Of a stretch of 64,000 nt of DNA, positions 55,625-64,000 are shown piece by piece. The stretch lies in the NCBI RefSeq assembly GCF_001598375.1, contig NZ_BCYV01000007.1:124001-188000 (forward strand). The letters run 5' to 3'. Origin of the DNA: Novosphingobium capsulatum NBRC 12533 (GTDB taxonomy: Bacteria > Pseudomonadota > Alphaproteobacteria > Sphingomonadales > Sphingomonadaceae). The translations under genes and the position numbers were made by a program. Under the pieces are notes generated by a model. That model was not told the DNA's origin, made no database searches, and worked only from the letters and a program-made list of their open reading frames with translations. Position 1 is the stretch's first letter. Every line of letters starts with the position of its first letter.

Positions 55625-55718
55625 TTTCCCTCCCGCGGGTGGCCCCTTGCATTGGCGCATATACGGCCAGGATATTCCTGCCTATCATGCGCTTGAGCGA
55701 TCGCGAAGGAGACACCGC

Positions 55719-56237
55719 GTGGGGGCATGGGGCGCGCTGATCATGGGCTTTTTCGGCGCGGTCTTTGCCGCGCTGACGCTGGCCTGGCACTGGCATGTGA
55801 CGGGCGCGGCGCTGGCCCTGCCCTTCGTGCCGTTCGTGGCGATTGCGCTGGCGGCATGGGTGGTCATCCGCCGGCCGGGCAAAGGGATCAGGCCTGCCCC
55901 TCACGTGGAAAGGACCATCATGTGGAGCAGCATCGGCGAAGGCCTGGGCCTGTTCCTGGCGGGCAACATCGTGATGAACCTGCGCCGCCCCGATCTCTTG
56001 CTGCCGGCGATGGCGCTGGTGGTGGGGCTGCATTTCCTGCCAATCGCCCAGGCTGCGCGCTTCCGCCCGTTCCATCTGCTGGGCGGCGCGCTGATCGTGG
56101 CAGCACTGGCCGGATTTGCCCTGGCCGCACCCCTGGGCGGCAGCCTTGCCGGCTTTTCCGCCGCAGCGGCGCTGTCGCTGGCCGCGGCCATGGCGGTCCG
56201 CCGCGATCATCGCGCCAAGGCGCTGGGCGTCCACTGA
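55719..56237 (+). CDS. Predicted membrane protein, family not recognised
   Basis: 172 residues from GTG 55719, seven bases after AAGGAG. There are five hydrophobic segments: AWGALIMGFFGAVFAALTLAW, LPFVPFVAIALAAWVVI, GLGLFLAGNIVMNL, LLLPAMALVVGLHFLPIAQ and LIVAALAGFALAAPLGGSLAGF plus a final helix. The pattern resembles small Gram-negative inner-membrane proteins of unknown function. It lies 34 bases before the DUF3237 gene on the same strand, so the two are probably co-expressed. Confidence 0.78.
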   Translation: MGAWGALIMGFFGAVFAALTLAWHWHVTGAALALPFVPFVAIALAAWVVIRRPGKGIRPAPHVERTIMWSSIGEGLGLFLAGNIVMNLRRPDLLLPAMALVVGLHFLPIAQAARFRPFHLLGGALIVAALAGFALAAPLGGSLAGFSAAAALSLAAAMAVRRDHRAKALGVH

Positions 56238-56271
56238 CGAACACAGACATACCACGGGAGAGGACAACAGG

Positions 56272-56820
56272 ATGATCGGGCGGACATGGGCGATGGCCCT
56301 GGCCATGACAGTGGCCACCACCATTTCAAGCGTCGCGCCAGCCGCGCGGGCGGCCCCGGCGGCGCCAGCGCCCACCCTGGAATATGCGTTCACTGCCAAG
56401 GTCACGCTGGCCCCGGCGGTGGAGCAGGGCGAGATCGGCGGCGGGCGCAGGCGATTCATCGCCATCACCGGCGGCAGCGTGGATGGGCCGCTGTTCCACG
56501 GCCGCGTCATGCCCGGCGGCGGTGATTGGCAGACTATCCTGCCCGATGGATTGACCCAGGTGGATGCCCGCTATTTCCTGCAGGCGGCCAATGGCACGGT
56601 GGTGGATGTCAACAACCCCGGCGTGCGCGTGGCCAGCACCGCGGTGACCGAGCGCATTGCACGGGGCGAAGACGTGCCGAGCGACGCCTATTACTTCCGC
56701 ACCACACCCCGCCTGGCTGCCCCGGCAGGCCCGTTCGCGTGGATGAACCGCGCCGTGTTCGTGGCGCGGGGCATCCGCAAGCCCGACCATGTGGAGATCG
56801 ATTTCTACGTGGTGCGCTAG
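56272..56820 (+). CDS. DUF3237-domain exported protein
   Basis: 182 residues. The signal peptide is AMALAMTVATTISSVAPAARAAP. The mature part matches DUF3237: LEYAFTAKVTLAPAVEQGEI, GGSVDGPLFHGRVMPGGGDWQTILPDGLTQVDARYFLQAANGTVVDV and YYFRTTPRLAAPAGPFAWMNRAVFVARG. The family is a small beta-barrel of unknown function found near aromatic-catabolism genes. The start ATG is at 56272, after GGAGAGGAC. Its stop codon TAG lies inside the left arm of the palindromic element that follows. Confidence 0.88.
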   Translation: MIGRTWAMALAMTVATTISSVAPAARAAPAAPAPTLEYAFTAKVTLAPAVEQGEIGGGRRRFIAITGGSVDGPLFHGRVMPGGGDWQTILPDGLTQVDARYFLQAANGTVVDVNNPGVRVASTAVTERIARGEDVPSDAYYFRTTPRLAAPAGPFAWMNRAVFVARGIRKPDHVEIDFYVVR

Positions 56821-56963
56821 GGTGTGGGGATTCAGCCCATGGCGGGCTGCGAACGACCGCTTTTCGCGCTTCCGGTGCTCACGTACCAAAAGTACGCTGC
56901 GCTCCGGGTCGCGAAAATCAGCCATTCTCGCTCCACCCTGGCCTGAATCCCCACACACCCTAG
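56817..56963. repeat. Complex palindromic intergenic element between convergent genes
   Basis: The terminal arms CTAGGGTGTGGGGATTCAG (56817-56835) and CTGAATCCCCACAC..CCCTAG (56943-56963) are inverted copies differing by a two-base insertion. Inside are a perfect hairpin CAGCCC-ATGGC-GGGCTG (56833-56849) and a long imperfect one from TTTTCGCG (56861) to CGCGAAAA (56917) capped by GTAC-CAAAA-GTAC. It could be a dispersed repeat or MITE-like unit that also ends both converging transcripts. Confidence 0.75.
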
Positions 56964-56974
56964 GCGCGGCGCGA

Positions 56975-57658
56975 TCAACGCGGTGAAGGCGCGGGCAGAA
57001 ACGCCTTGGGAGCAAGCGCCGCAGTGGTGAACCGCGCCAGGGCAATCGCGCCGTGGAAGTGATTCACCCCATTGCGGCGCATGCCCACGCTGCTGCTGCC
57101 CGGCCCCTGCGGCGCAAAGGCCACGCGCGCCTCGCCTTCCAGCACGCCGTTGACATAGCTGCGATAGGTGGTGCCGTCATAGGTCTGCGCGACATGGTAC
57201 CAGCGCCCTAGCGGATGCAGCCGGGCCGGATCGACCAGGACCTGGCTATAGCCGGCGCCTTTGACAAAGGTGTCGAGATACCACGAGGCGCCCACCACGC
57301 GGATTTCGAACAACATGCGGGTTTCGCCGGGCGGACGGCCGGGCACATCGTCGCTGGCGAGGTGCAGCCAGCGCTGCTCGAACGCGCCGCCATCGGGGCG
57401 GAACACGGCCTCGGCGGTAAAGCGCGCCGCGCCGGCCAGCGGGTGGCGCGGCAGGATCAGCGCATCGTTCTGCCCGTCGAACGCCACGGCCTTGCCCACC
57501 GCGCTGCGCTCCACGCGGGGATGGCCCAGCACCTTGGGCGCCAAGTGGCCGATGCGGGCCAGATTGTCGAACCGCCACACCACCTGGCGCGCCATGGCCA
57601 GGCCCGGCGCCAATGCCAGCGCGGCCAAGGCCAGCGCACCCAGCCGCCGCGCGATCAT
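56975..57658 (-). CDS. Exported LamG-type (ConA-like) domain protein
   Basis: 227 residues. A signal peptide (LGALALAALALAPGLAMA) precedes one concanavalin-like jelly roll. LamG-type phrases are AVAFDGQNDALILPRHPLAGAARFTAEAVFRPDGGAF, RWYHVAQTYDGTTYRSYVNGVLEGEARVAFAPQG and the closing SSSVGMRRNGVNHFHGAIALARF. It is probably carbohydrate-binding or a LamG-fold lyase/hydrolase. It overlaps the large upstream gene as ATGA and is the last gene of the glycan operon. Confidence 0.82.
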   Translation of the reverse strand: MIARRLGALALAALALAPGLAMARQVVWRFDNLARIGHLAPKVLGHPRVERSAVGKAVAFDGQNDALILPRHPLAGAARFTAEAVFRPDGGAFEQRWLHLASDDVPGRPPGETRMLFEIRVVGASWYLDTFVKGAGYSQVLVDPARLHPLGRWYHVAQTYDGTTYRSYVNGVLEGEARVAFAPQGPGSSSVGMRRNGVNHFHGAIALARFTTAALAPKAFLPAPSPR

Positions 57659-60600
57659 GTCTCGGCATCCAGCATGACCACATTGTTGCGCTGCGTCACT
57701 TCGGCTGCGCCCATATCCACGCGCACACGCAGGCCGGTGGCTGGCGCGCCAGGCGGGATCGCCAACGTGACGCTGGCCGTGCGCGGCGCCAGATCGGCGG
57801 GCGCGGCCAGGGCCGGCACCGGCGCGCTGGCCAGCACGCGGCCATCGGCGGTTTCCAGGCGCACCTGCCCGGCCGGTGCGGCAACACTGCCCAGGCTGTG
57901 CACGCGCACCGTCAGCTTGCGGCCCTGCCGCACCACGTCATCGGCCCCGATACCGAGGTCAGGGCGGTGTTCGGGCTGGATGGCGGCACGCCGCGCCAGA
58001 CGGAAGGTCATCACCGTGGTCTGCCCCGGAGCCAGACGCACGGAAATGGAACCGCCGCGTTCCATTTCTACCTCATGGGTGGATACCGGCCCGCTCACCG
58101 CGTCGGCATCGCCCGCCGCGATGCCTTGCGTCATGGTCCAGGTGCCGGCCACCACGTTCCAGGTGCCCATATCGGCCAGCTGTTCGCGCGCGTTGGTGTT
58201 GTGGGCCAGCACGGTAAAGCCTTCGGGCGTGGCATCGCGCACCAGGATCGCCACCTGCACCGCTGCCTCGGGATCGGCAAAACGCCAGCTCACGGCATTG
58301 CCCGGCCAGGTCTGGTTGCGCTTGAGCGCAATGCCGCCCAGCCGCTCGCGCTGGAGCAGTTCGTTGGGCGCTTCCACCCGATCGGTCCACCAATGGCCCT
58401 GGGTATACATATACATGTGCTGCGCCTTGTCGGCGATGCCGGCGGCGTTGAGCGCTTCGAGCCAGGCGCGGTTTCCGGTGGTGTTCCATGCCTCGAACCG
58501 GGCGATATCGTTGCCGGCCTGCGCGGCTTTCAGCGTCGCCTCTTGCCATTCGCGGCGCTTGCCCAGCACGGTCAGCGCGTTTTCATTGAGCTCTCCCAAC
58601 GCCGAGAAATTGCCGGGCGTCAGGCGGCCCAGCACCGGGCGCAGGTATTTGTCATCGCCGGTAAAGCGCCAGGCCGCCCAGGCCGATTGCATCGGCAGGC
58701 TGGCGCCGCCGCCATCGCCGGCCCGCTCGGCATCGCTGTTCCAGCTGATATCGTTGGGAAAGCGCCACAGTCCATCGGCCCCCTGCTTGCCATGGGCGAG
58801 CAGGCCATCGATCAACCCGGTAACCAGATGGCGCGCGGTGGGATCGGCATTGTACAGCCCGAGCAGCACCGGCGTGTGCATGATGACAAAGCCATAGGGT
58901 TTCTGCCAGGCCCAGGGCTCGTCGCGATAGATGTGCCGCCCGCCATACCAGCTTGACGAGATGTGCATGTGCCCGGCCGGATTGGTGCGGATCAGGCCGC
59001 CCAGCGCCTTGACCGTGGCCATCATCCGCTCGACCGCCTTGGGCTCTCCCCAATTGAGATAGAGCCGCTCGGCATCGGAATTGATGCCTTCTTCATAGAC
59101 GTGCAGCTCGTCGCTGGTGATATAGCTCAAGCCGTTGACGATCATGCCGTTCTTGTAGACCGCATCCGACAGCGCGCGCAGCGAGGCGTTGATCTTGTCG
59201 GGATCGACCCCCATCAGCGCCAGCCCCGGCCATTGCTGCGTCAGGTCGGTATCGTCGGAAATGCCGCCGCCGAAATCGCCATAGGGCACCTGGCGGTTGT
59301 CGATCCACCAGGTGACGAACTGCCGCGCCAGCTTGAGGTCTTCGAGCTGGCGAAACGCCCAGAGCGGCATGCCGGCCGGCGGCACGGGCTGGACAAACGG
59401 CGGCAACTGGTTGGCCGAATAGCCGATATCGGCCCAATAGCGCCGCGCTTCCAGGTTATCGGGATCGACCCGCAGCAGATCGCTGATATCGCCATAGAGC
59501 CGGCGATAGAGCGCGGCGCGTTTCGACGCGGTATGCTCTTCCACCAAGAAGGCCCAGTTGTCTTTCACCTGGTTGAAGCGATCGGCCACGTGTTCCTTGA
59601 GTGCCGCCGCACGGTCCTTGAACACCAGCCGCACGCCCATGCCATCGAGCGTATCCGCCCCGAAATCGGGCGCGGCCGAAGCAACGGTGAGATAAAGGCT
59701 GTCACCGGTCAGGATGCGATCGCGCAGATCGAGCCACAGCGTGCGCGCCTCTCCCGGCTTTACCGACACCTGCACGTCGATCATGTCGCGCTCGGGCCAG
59801 ATCGGGTCTTTGACGCGGATATCCAGCGGGATCAGCCCCTGCGCGTTGGGCGTGGCGTGCAGCGCCGGCAGATCGAGTGCCACGCCATCCAGGCCATCGT
59901 GGCTGTTTTCCCAGCCATAGTTCCAGGCGCGGGCCAGCGGGCGCCCGGCCGGCGCATCGCCAAAGTTCGACGGGATCAGCACGTGCACCAGCGGCAGATG
60001 CGCGCCCGCCTCGCGCCGCGCCGCCGGGCCGCCAGCGGCGCTGCCCGCGCCAACCGCCGCGCGCACGCCCTCGCTCGGCAAGGCAACCACCGTGGCCCGC
60101 TCTGCTGATGGATAGCGCCCGGCGATGAAGGCATTGAGCGGCGCCAGCGCGCCGAGATCAGTGGCGGCCTGGCTGCGCACCGTATAACGCAACTGGAACG
60201 TGCCATCCGGCACCGCGCCGGGCTTGATTTCATAGGCCCAGATTTCCTGGATCGGCTGTTCCTGCATCACGTTGGTGAAGCGCAGCACGCCACCCTGGCG
60301 CGGCGCCGTATCGGTGAGCGAGCGGACCACGCCCTGCGGCCGGGCGGCCAGTTTCTGCCAGTTGCCCTGGCCATCGGCCGACCATTCCAGCGCGCCATAG
60401 GCCGCGCCGCGTATTTCCACACGATTGAACGCCGCATCGGCCGGCACTGTCAGGCGATAGGCCTTGCCACCTTCGACATAGACGTTCCAATCGGGCAGTT
60501 CGAAATAATCGTCACGTCCCGGCAGGCGCGACCGGTTGTACACGCCCGGCCAGGTGGTTTCGGCGATGCCATCCACCCCTTTCCACATCCACTCCTTGAG

Positions 60601-61509
60601 ATCCTTGGCATCGGCAAATTCCACCTTGCGCACCGTGGTGACCGGCGTAGACAGCGACGGCGGGGTCTGGCTGTCCCACCCGAAGCGGTGCAGCCAAGCG
60701 GTGCGCGGCGCGGAAACCGCCGGAGAGGGGGCAGATGGCGGCGCATCGCCATGCGCAGCCAATGCGGCCACGCCGGCGCCATCGAGCATGTGGTCATAGA
60801 CGCGGATATCGTCGAGATCAGACCCGCGCATGAAGTTATAGCGGCTTTGCACCTGGTGCGGGGCGATCACCCGGCCCGCCAGGCCGAACTGATCGAGCCC
60901 CATGTCGAGATCGGCAGCCTGCGCCTTGGCCGCCACTTCGCGCCCGTCCCAGAACAGCTTGATGCCGCGCGCCTCGTCCCAGGCAAAGGCGATGTGGTGC
61001 CAGGCATCAGGCGCCGGGGCTTGCGGGATCGTCCAGCTGACCCGCACGCGCGAGAGATTGGCATCGGTGACGAAGGCGTCGAACCCACGGCCGTTCCAAT
61101 CGATGCGCAGGAACGCCATGTCCCAGCTGGAATGATCGGCAGCGCCGGCGCGGAAAATCACGAACGGCGCTTCGCCCACCGGGGTGTGGCTACGCCAGAA
61201 GAACGCCAGCGTGCCGCGCTGGGCATAGATATTGCCCGGCGCATTCCACGCGACATAGCCGCCATCGGCCCAGCGCCCCGCCCCGCCCTGCGCGCCATCG
61301 GGCACGATCGCCACGTCGCTCTGGAAATTGGGCACGGCATCGCCGCCAGCCTGGGCAGCGGTGAAATCGCGATCGAGCGGGGCGTGGAACAGCAGGCCAT
61401 CGGCCGGTGCCGCACGCGCGGCGGTGGTGTTCGCCAGGCAAGCCAGGGCCAGCAACGAGGCACCACGCAAGAGCGGATGGGACACGGCAATTCTCCCAAG
61501 CAAATCCAT
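57655..61509 (-). CDS. Large exported LamG plus helical-domain protein, probable polysaccharide-degrading enzyme
   Basis: 1284 residues from ATG 61509; an ATG at 61527 lies inside the repeat element. The signal peptide is PLLRGASLLALACLANTTAARA. An N-terminal LamG domain (about 30-240, AWHHIAFAWDEARGIKLFWDG) is followed by a beta-rich linker region. A middle domain rich in aromatic and acidic motifs (YWADIGYSANQLPPFVQP, YGDFGGGISDDTDLTQQWPG, ITSDELHVYEEGINSDAERLY, HMHISSSWYGGRHIYRD) suggests an alpha/alpha toroid. Beta domains close the protein. I cannot assign a CAZy family. It lies between a GH43 enzyme and a small LamG protein. Confidence 0.75.
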   Translation of the reverse strand: MDLLGRIAVSHPLLRGASLLALACLANTTAARAAPADGLLFHAPLDRDFTAAQAGGDAVPNFQSDVAIVPDGAQGGAGRWADGGYVAWNAPGNIYAQRGTLAFFWRSHTPVGEAPFVIFRAGAADHSSWDMAFLRIDWNGRGFDAFVTDANLSRVRVSWTIPQAPAPDAWHHIAFAWDEARGIKLFWDGREVAAKAQAADLDMGLDQFGLAGRVIAPHQVQSRYNFMRGSDLDDIRVYDHMLDGAGVAALAAHGDAPPSAPSPAVSAPRTAWLHRFGWDSQTPPSLSTPVTTVRKVEFADAKDLKEWMWKGVDGIAETTWPGVYNRSRLPGRDDYFELPDWNVYVEGGKAYRLTVPADAAFNRVEIRGAAYGALEWSADGQGNWQKLAARPQGVVRSLTDTAPRQGGVLRFTNVMQEQPIQEIWAYEIKPGAVPDGTFQLRYTVRSQAATDLGALAPLNAFIAGRYPSAERATVVALPSEGVRAAVGAGSAAGGPAARREAGAHLPLVHVLIPSNFGDAPAGRPLARAWNYGWENSHDGLDGVALDLPALHATPNAQGLIPLDIRVKDPIWPERDMIDVQVSVKPGEARTLWLDLRDRILTGDSLYLTVASAAPDFGADTLDGMGVRLVFKDRAAALKEHVADRFNQVKDNWAFLVEEHTASKRAALYRRLYGDISDLLRVDPDNLEARRYWADIGYSANQLPPFVQPVPPAGMPLWAFRQLEDLKLARQFVTWWIDNRQVPYGDFGGGISDDTDLTQQWPGLALMGVDPDKINASLRALSDAVYKNGMIVNGLSYITSDELHVYEEGINSDAERLYLNWGEPKAVERMMATVKALGGLIRTNPAGHMHISSSWYGGRHIYRDEPWAWQKPYGFVIMHTPVLLGLYNADPTARHLVTGLIDGLLAHGKQGADGLWRFPNDISWNSDAERAGDGGGASLPMQSAWAAWRFTGDDKYLRPVLGRLTPGNFSALGELNENALTVLGKRREWQEATLKAAQAGNDIARFEAWNTTGNRAWLEALNAAGIADKAQHMYMYTQGHWWTDRVEAPNELLQRERLGGIALKRNQTWPGNAVSWRFADPEAAVQVAILVRDATPEGFTVLAHNTNAREQLADMGTWNVVAGTWTMTQGIAAGDADAVSGPVSTHEVEMERGGSISVRLAPGQTTVMTFRLARRAAIQPEHRPDLGIGADDVVRQGRKLTVRVHSLGSVAAPAGQVRLETADGRVLASAPVPALAAPADLAPRTASVTLAIPPGAPATGLRVRVDMGAAEVTQRNNVVMLDAET

Positions 61510-61521
61510 ATTCAATTTCAC

Positions 61522-61608
61522 CGTCACCCCGGACTTGATCCGGGGTCCCGCTTCTTCGTGCGACCGAGCAGAAGCAAAGCGGGACCCCGGGTCAAGCCCG
61601 GGGTGACG
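61522..61608. repeat. REP-like palindromic repeat, copy 2
   Basis: It starts CGTCACCCCGGACTTGATCC and ends GGTCAAGCCCGGGGTGACG, the same design as 22179-22266 but with its arms exchanged. It sits in the gap between the GH43 and large LamG genes, immediately upstream of the latter's start. Confidence 0.75.
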
Positions 61609-61635
61609 AGAGCGGCAAGTGACTGTTTTTCTTCA

Positions 61636-63231
61636 TCACGGCAGCACACTAAACCGGAAATCGCGAAAGCGCGCCTCGCCCTTGCCGGCGGCATAGAGGC
61701 CGGGGCGCAGCATCAGGAAGCCGCCGCGCACGTTGTGGTGATAGCCCGAAACCTCCATCCCCCGGTCAAAGCGCTGCCAGGTCTGGCCATCATCGCCGCT
61801 GGTGTGCAGCGAGACGATATGCCGATCGTTGCGCAAGCGCATGCGCAGGCGGCGGCCATAGGGATTGGCGGGGCGGCCGCGCTCCATGCCATATTGGTGG
61901 GTGACGAACGCCTTGGCGTCAAAACCCAGCCCGCAATAGAGCGCCTGGTCATAGAACAGCAGCAGGCCGGCGGTGGTTTCGGGATCGATCTCGATCGTGC
62001 AGGCAAATTCATAGGCCTGGTCCCCGGCGATGAGCAGCAGCGGCGAGGAATCCGCCGGCGCCGTGCCGCGCGCGGCGAGGTGCAGCCAGCGGTCGGCCAC
62101 GCGCACGCGGCGTGCTTCATCCGGCGCGGGTTTGAAGAAGTTCCACCGCTTGCCCAGCGCCAGCGTGGCGAAATCGTCTGACAGCGGCAGCCCGTGCGGG
62201 CCCGCCGGGCGCCCGCCGCGCGGGCTGGGCAAGGGCATGGAGAGATCACCACCCTTCATGCGGAACCAGCCATCGGCGGTCCATTCCACCGGATCGAGCA
62301 GGGTCTGGCGGCCCAGCGTCCAGTAATCGCGTTCGAAACCGTGATAGACCGACCACCAATCGCCACCCGGCCCCGGAAACAGCGTGGCATGGCCGCGTGA
62401 CCACCACGCCTCTTCCCGGCTGCGCGTGCGCACGATCGGGTTGTGCGGGCAGTTTTCCCAAGGCCCGTGGATAGAGCGGGAGCGCGCGGCGATAACCATG
62501 TGCCCGGTCGGCGGGCCGGCCGTGCCGCCCACGGCCGTAATCAGGTAGAACCAGCCGCCATGGGAAACGATCTTGGGCCCCTCGGGCGAAAAGCCTTCGA
62601 CCGGCCAGCGCTCTGCCGAGGCATCGGAATAGCGCCAGGGATCATAGACATGCTGTACCGCGCCGATCGTCGACAGGCCATCGGCAGCCAGCGCCACGCG
62701 GTCTCCGCCCGACAGGAACAGCCAGCGCGAGCCGTCTTCGCCCACGGCATGGCCAGGGTCGATATGGTCGGGCAGGCCCAGATTGATCGGCGCGCTCCAT
62801 GGCCCGGCGACATGGTCCGCCCAGATCACATAAGTGGCGTTGGGCCGCGCCTTGGCGGCGAAATAGATGAAATAGCGCCCGGCGTGGCGGCACAGATCCG
62901 GCGCCCACACCGCGCCGACATTCTGCGTCAATGCGGCGGTGACCGGCTGCCAGTTGAGCAGGTCGCGCGAATGCCAGATGACCAGGCCCGGATAGGAATC
63001 GAAAGTGGAGAAGGTCATGTAGTAATCATCGCCATCCTTCAGGATCGAAGGATCGGGATGATCACCAGCCATGATCGGGTTGCGATAGGTGCCGTTGCCC
63101 TGATCGGCGACGCGCTGGCCATCGAACCCACGCGGGCGCGCGGCAGGCGCGGCCGTGGCGGGAAGGCTGGCAAGACCGGCGAGTCCCGCCGCACCCACCA
63201 GCGCGCCGCGTCGATCGACGCCGCCGCTCAT
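61636..63231 (-). CDS. GH43-family glycoside hydrolase with C-terminal ConA-like domain and Tat-like signal
   Basis: 531 residues. The N terminus VDRRGALVGAAGLAGLASLPATAAP looks like a twin-arginine signal. The five-bladed propeller starts YRNPIMAGDHPDPSILKDGDDYYMTFSTF, with the general-base aspartate in HPDPS. A candidate pKa-modulating aspartate is in HIDPGHAVGEDGSRWL and the acid glutamate in VEGFSPEGPKI. The C-terminal jelly roll (about 350-531) includes DDFATLALGKRWNFFKP, as in beta-xylosidase/alpha-L-arabinofuranosidase members. Activity on arabinan, xylan or galactan side chains is likely but not fixed. It overlaps the transporter stop as ATGA. Confidence 0.9.
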   Translation of the reverse strand: MSGGVDRRGALVGAAGLAGLASLPATAAPAARPRGFDGQRVADQGNGTYRNPIMAGDHPDPSILKDGDDYYMTFSTFDSYPGLVIWHSRDLLNWQPVTAALTQNVGAVWAPDLCRHAGRYFIYFAAKARPNATYVIWADHVAGPWSAPINLGLPDHIDPGHAVGEDGSRWLFLSGGDRVALAADGLSTIGAVQHVYDPWRYSDASAERWPVEGFSPEGPKIVSHGGWFYLITAVGGTAGPPTGHMVIAARSRSIHGPWENCPHNPIVRTRSREEAWWSRGHATLFPGPGGDWWSVYHGFERDYWTLGRQTLLDPVEWTADGWFRMKGGDLSMPLPSPRGGRPAGPHGLPLSDDFATLALGKRWNFFKPAPDEARRVRVADRWLHLAARGTAPADSSPLLLIAGDQAYEFACTIEIDPETTAGLLLFYDQALYCGLGFDAKAFVTHQYGMERGRPANPYGRRLRMRLRNDRHIVSLHTSGDDGQTWQRFDRGMEVSGYHHNVRGGFLMLRPGLYAAGKGEARFRDFRFSVLP

Positions 63232-64000
63232 GCTTCGATCCGCACCGGCGCCAGGCGCGGACTGAGCGCGTGGACCACGGCCAGCGCCACCAGATAAGCG
63301 CTGGCGCAGATCGCGAAGAGCACTTCATAGCTGTGCGTGGCATCGAGGATATAGCCGGCGAACAGCGCCATGCCCATGCCGCCGAATGCGCCCACCGTGC
63401 CACCGATACCCACGACCGATCCCACCGCGCCGCGCGGAAACACGTCTGACGGCAGGGTATAGAGGTTGGCGGAAAAGGCCTGGTGCGCCGCCGTGGCCAG
63501 GCCGATGATCAAGACCGCCCACCACATGCTGTCCACCCCTTGCACGAACCAGATCGGCAGGACGCAGATCGCGCAGATCAGCATGGTCAGCTTGCGCGCC
63601 ACATTGGGCGTGCGCCCGGCCTTGATCAGGCGCGATGACAGCCAGCCGCCGGCGATGCTGCCCAGATCGGAAATCAGGTAGATCGCCGCAAGTGGCAGGC
63701 CAAAGCTTTTGAGATCAAGGTTGTAGCGCGTGAACAGATAGCCCGGCAGCCAGAACAGGAAGAACCACCAGATCGGGTCGATCAGGAACTTGCCCAGGGC
63801 ATAGGCCCAGGTTTCGCGCACTGTCAGCAACCGCGCCCAGCCGATCGGCTGCACCGGATCGGCCGGGTCCTGGCGAATCCAGGCGAGTTCGGCGGCGCTG
63901 AGCCGGCCATGCTGTTCCGGGTGGCGATAGAGCAGCCACCACGCCACCATCCAGGCGATGCCGAACAGGCCGGTGACGAAAAACGCCATGCGCCAATCGA
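63228..64000 (-). CDS. MFS transporter, hexuronate (ACS) type, C-terminal part (runs off right edge)
   Basis: The visible 257 residues cover roughly helices 5-12. KFLIDPIWWFFLFWLPGYL and AAIYLISDLGSIAGGWLSSRLIKAGRT, followed by VGIGGTVGAFGGMGMALFAGYIL, are characteristic of the anion:cation symporter family that includes ExuT. The open frame continues past the right edge, so the true start is not in the window. It is the first visible gene of the glycan operon and would import a uronic acid or similar product of the enzymes encoded downstream. Confidence 0.88.
   Translation of the reverse strand, partial: DWRMAFFVTGLFGIAWMVAWWLLYRHPEQHGRLSAAELAWIRQDPADPVQPIGWARLLTVRETWAYALGKFLIDPIWWFFLFWLPGYLFTRYNLDLKSFGLPLAAIYLISDLGSIAGGWLSSRLIKAGRTPNVARKLTMLICAICVLPIWFVQGVDSMWWAVLIIGLATAAHQAFSANLYTLPSDVFPRGAVGSVVGIGGTVGAFGGMGMALFAGYILDATHSYEVLFAICASAYLVALAVVHALSPRLAPVRIEA

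Noticed and set aside
55008-56510. 500-codon open frame on the minus strand over the membrane protein and DUF3237 genes
   Set aside because: It conflicts with two plus-strand genes with ribosome sites and a signal peptide, and with the glycerate kinase frame.
1-64000. CRISPR arrays, tRNA or rRNA genes, insertion sequences, prophage genes
   Set aside because: No repeat-spacer pattern, tRNA-like cloverleaf, transposase or integrase was recognised on reading the window; a dedicated scan was not possible.

Overview
The window reads as a GC-rich alphaproteobacterial chromosome, most likely Sphingomonadales and close to Novosphingobium. This rests on the gene repertoire: large TonB-dependent receptors beside aromatic and glycan catabolism genes, a GlcNAc phosphotransferase operon, alginate-export-type porins, tight ATGA/GTGA gene overlaps, and codon use saturated with G/C in third positions. 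No rRNA, tRNA, CRISPR array, insertion sequence or phage gene was seen. Nearly all of the 64 kb is coding. Only one stretch longer than 300 bases lacks a supportable gene (9137-9814).

Layout. 1-5147: C4-dicarboxylate uptake, with dctA plus a porin on minus and the two-component pair dctB-dctD divergent on plus. 5178-7079: secreted GH27 glycosidase. 7187-9136: soluble chemoreceptor. 9815-16422: N-acetylglucosamine operon (NagB-II deaminase, NagA deacetylase, EIIA-HPr-EI fusion, EIICB permease). 16429-24303: nine minus-strand genes that look like one stress or detoxification operon (chloroperoxidase-like hydrolase, Dps, isochorismatase-type hydrolase, XapX, YtcJ-like amidohydrolase, VOC protein, DoxX, porin, DUF1275), with a divergent NarL-type two-component system at 24487-28171. 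28178-31246: MlaA and a GAF-GGDEF-EAL protein.

31254-41947 is a coherent shikimate/quinate utilisation locus. It has two secreted carboxylesterases, a fused 3-dehydroshikimate dehydratase (quiC1), a TetR regulator, an aromatic-acid MFS transporter, a TonB receptor and a catabolic-type shikimate/quinate dehydrogenase. Two copies of a 24-bp palindrome centred on ACTAGT sit in the quiC1/tetR gap and in front of the receptor, so the TetR protein probably controls both arms. The esterases suggest that ester conjugates such as chlorogenate-type compounds are the natural substrate. That last step is inference.

41956-44403 is an MHYT-GAF hybrid histidine kinase. 44512-47621 is a four-gene operon pairing an ASST-like membrane-anchored propeller protein with two small membrane proteins and a PAPS-type sulfotransferase. 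47839-54216 is an alcohol/aldehyde oxidation operon (AraC regulator, TonB receptor, zinc alcohol dehydrogenase, aldehyde dehydrogenase) closed by a clear terminator. 54329-56820 holds glycerate 2-kinase, a membrane protein and a DUF3237 protein. 56975-64000 is the end of a glycan-degradation operon (hexuronate-type MFS, GH43, a 1284-residue LamG plus helical-domain protein, a small LamG protein). Two related REP-like palindromes (22179-22266 and 61522-61608) and one complex palindromic element (56817-56963) lie between genes.

All calls come from reading motifs by eye; no database search was run. Start sites were chosen by Shine-Dalgarno match, signal peptide and overlap with neighbours, and are flagged where uncertain.
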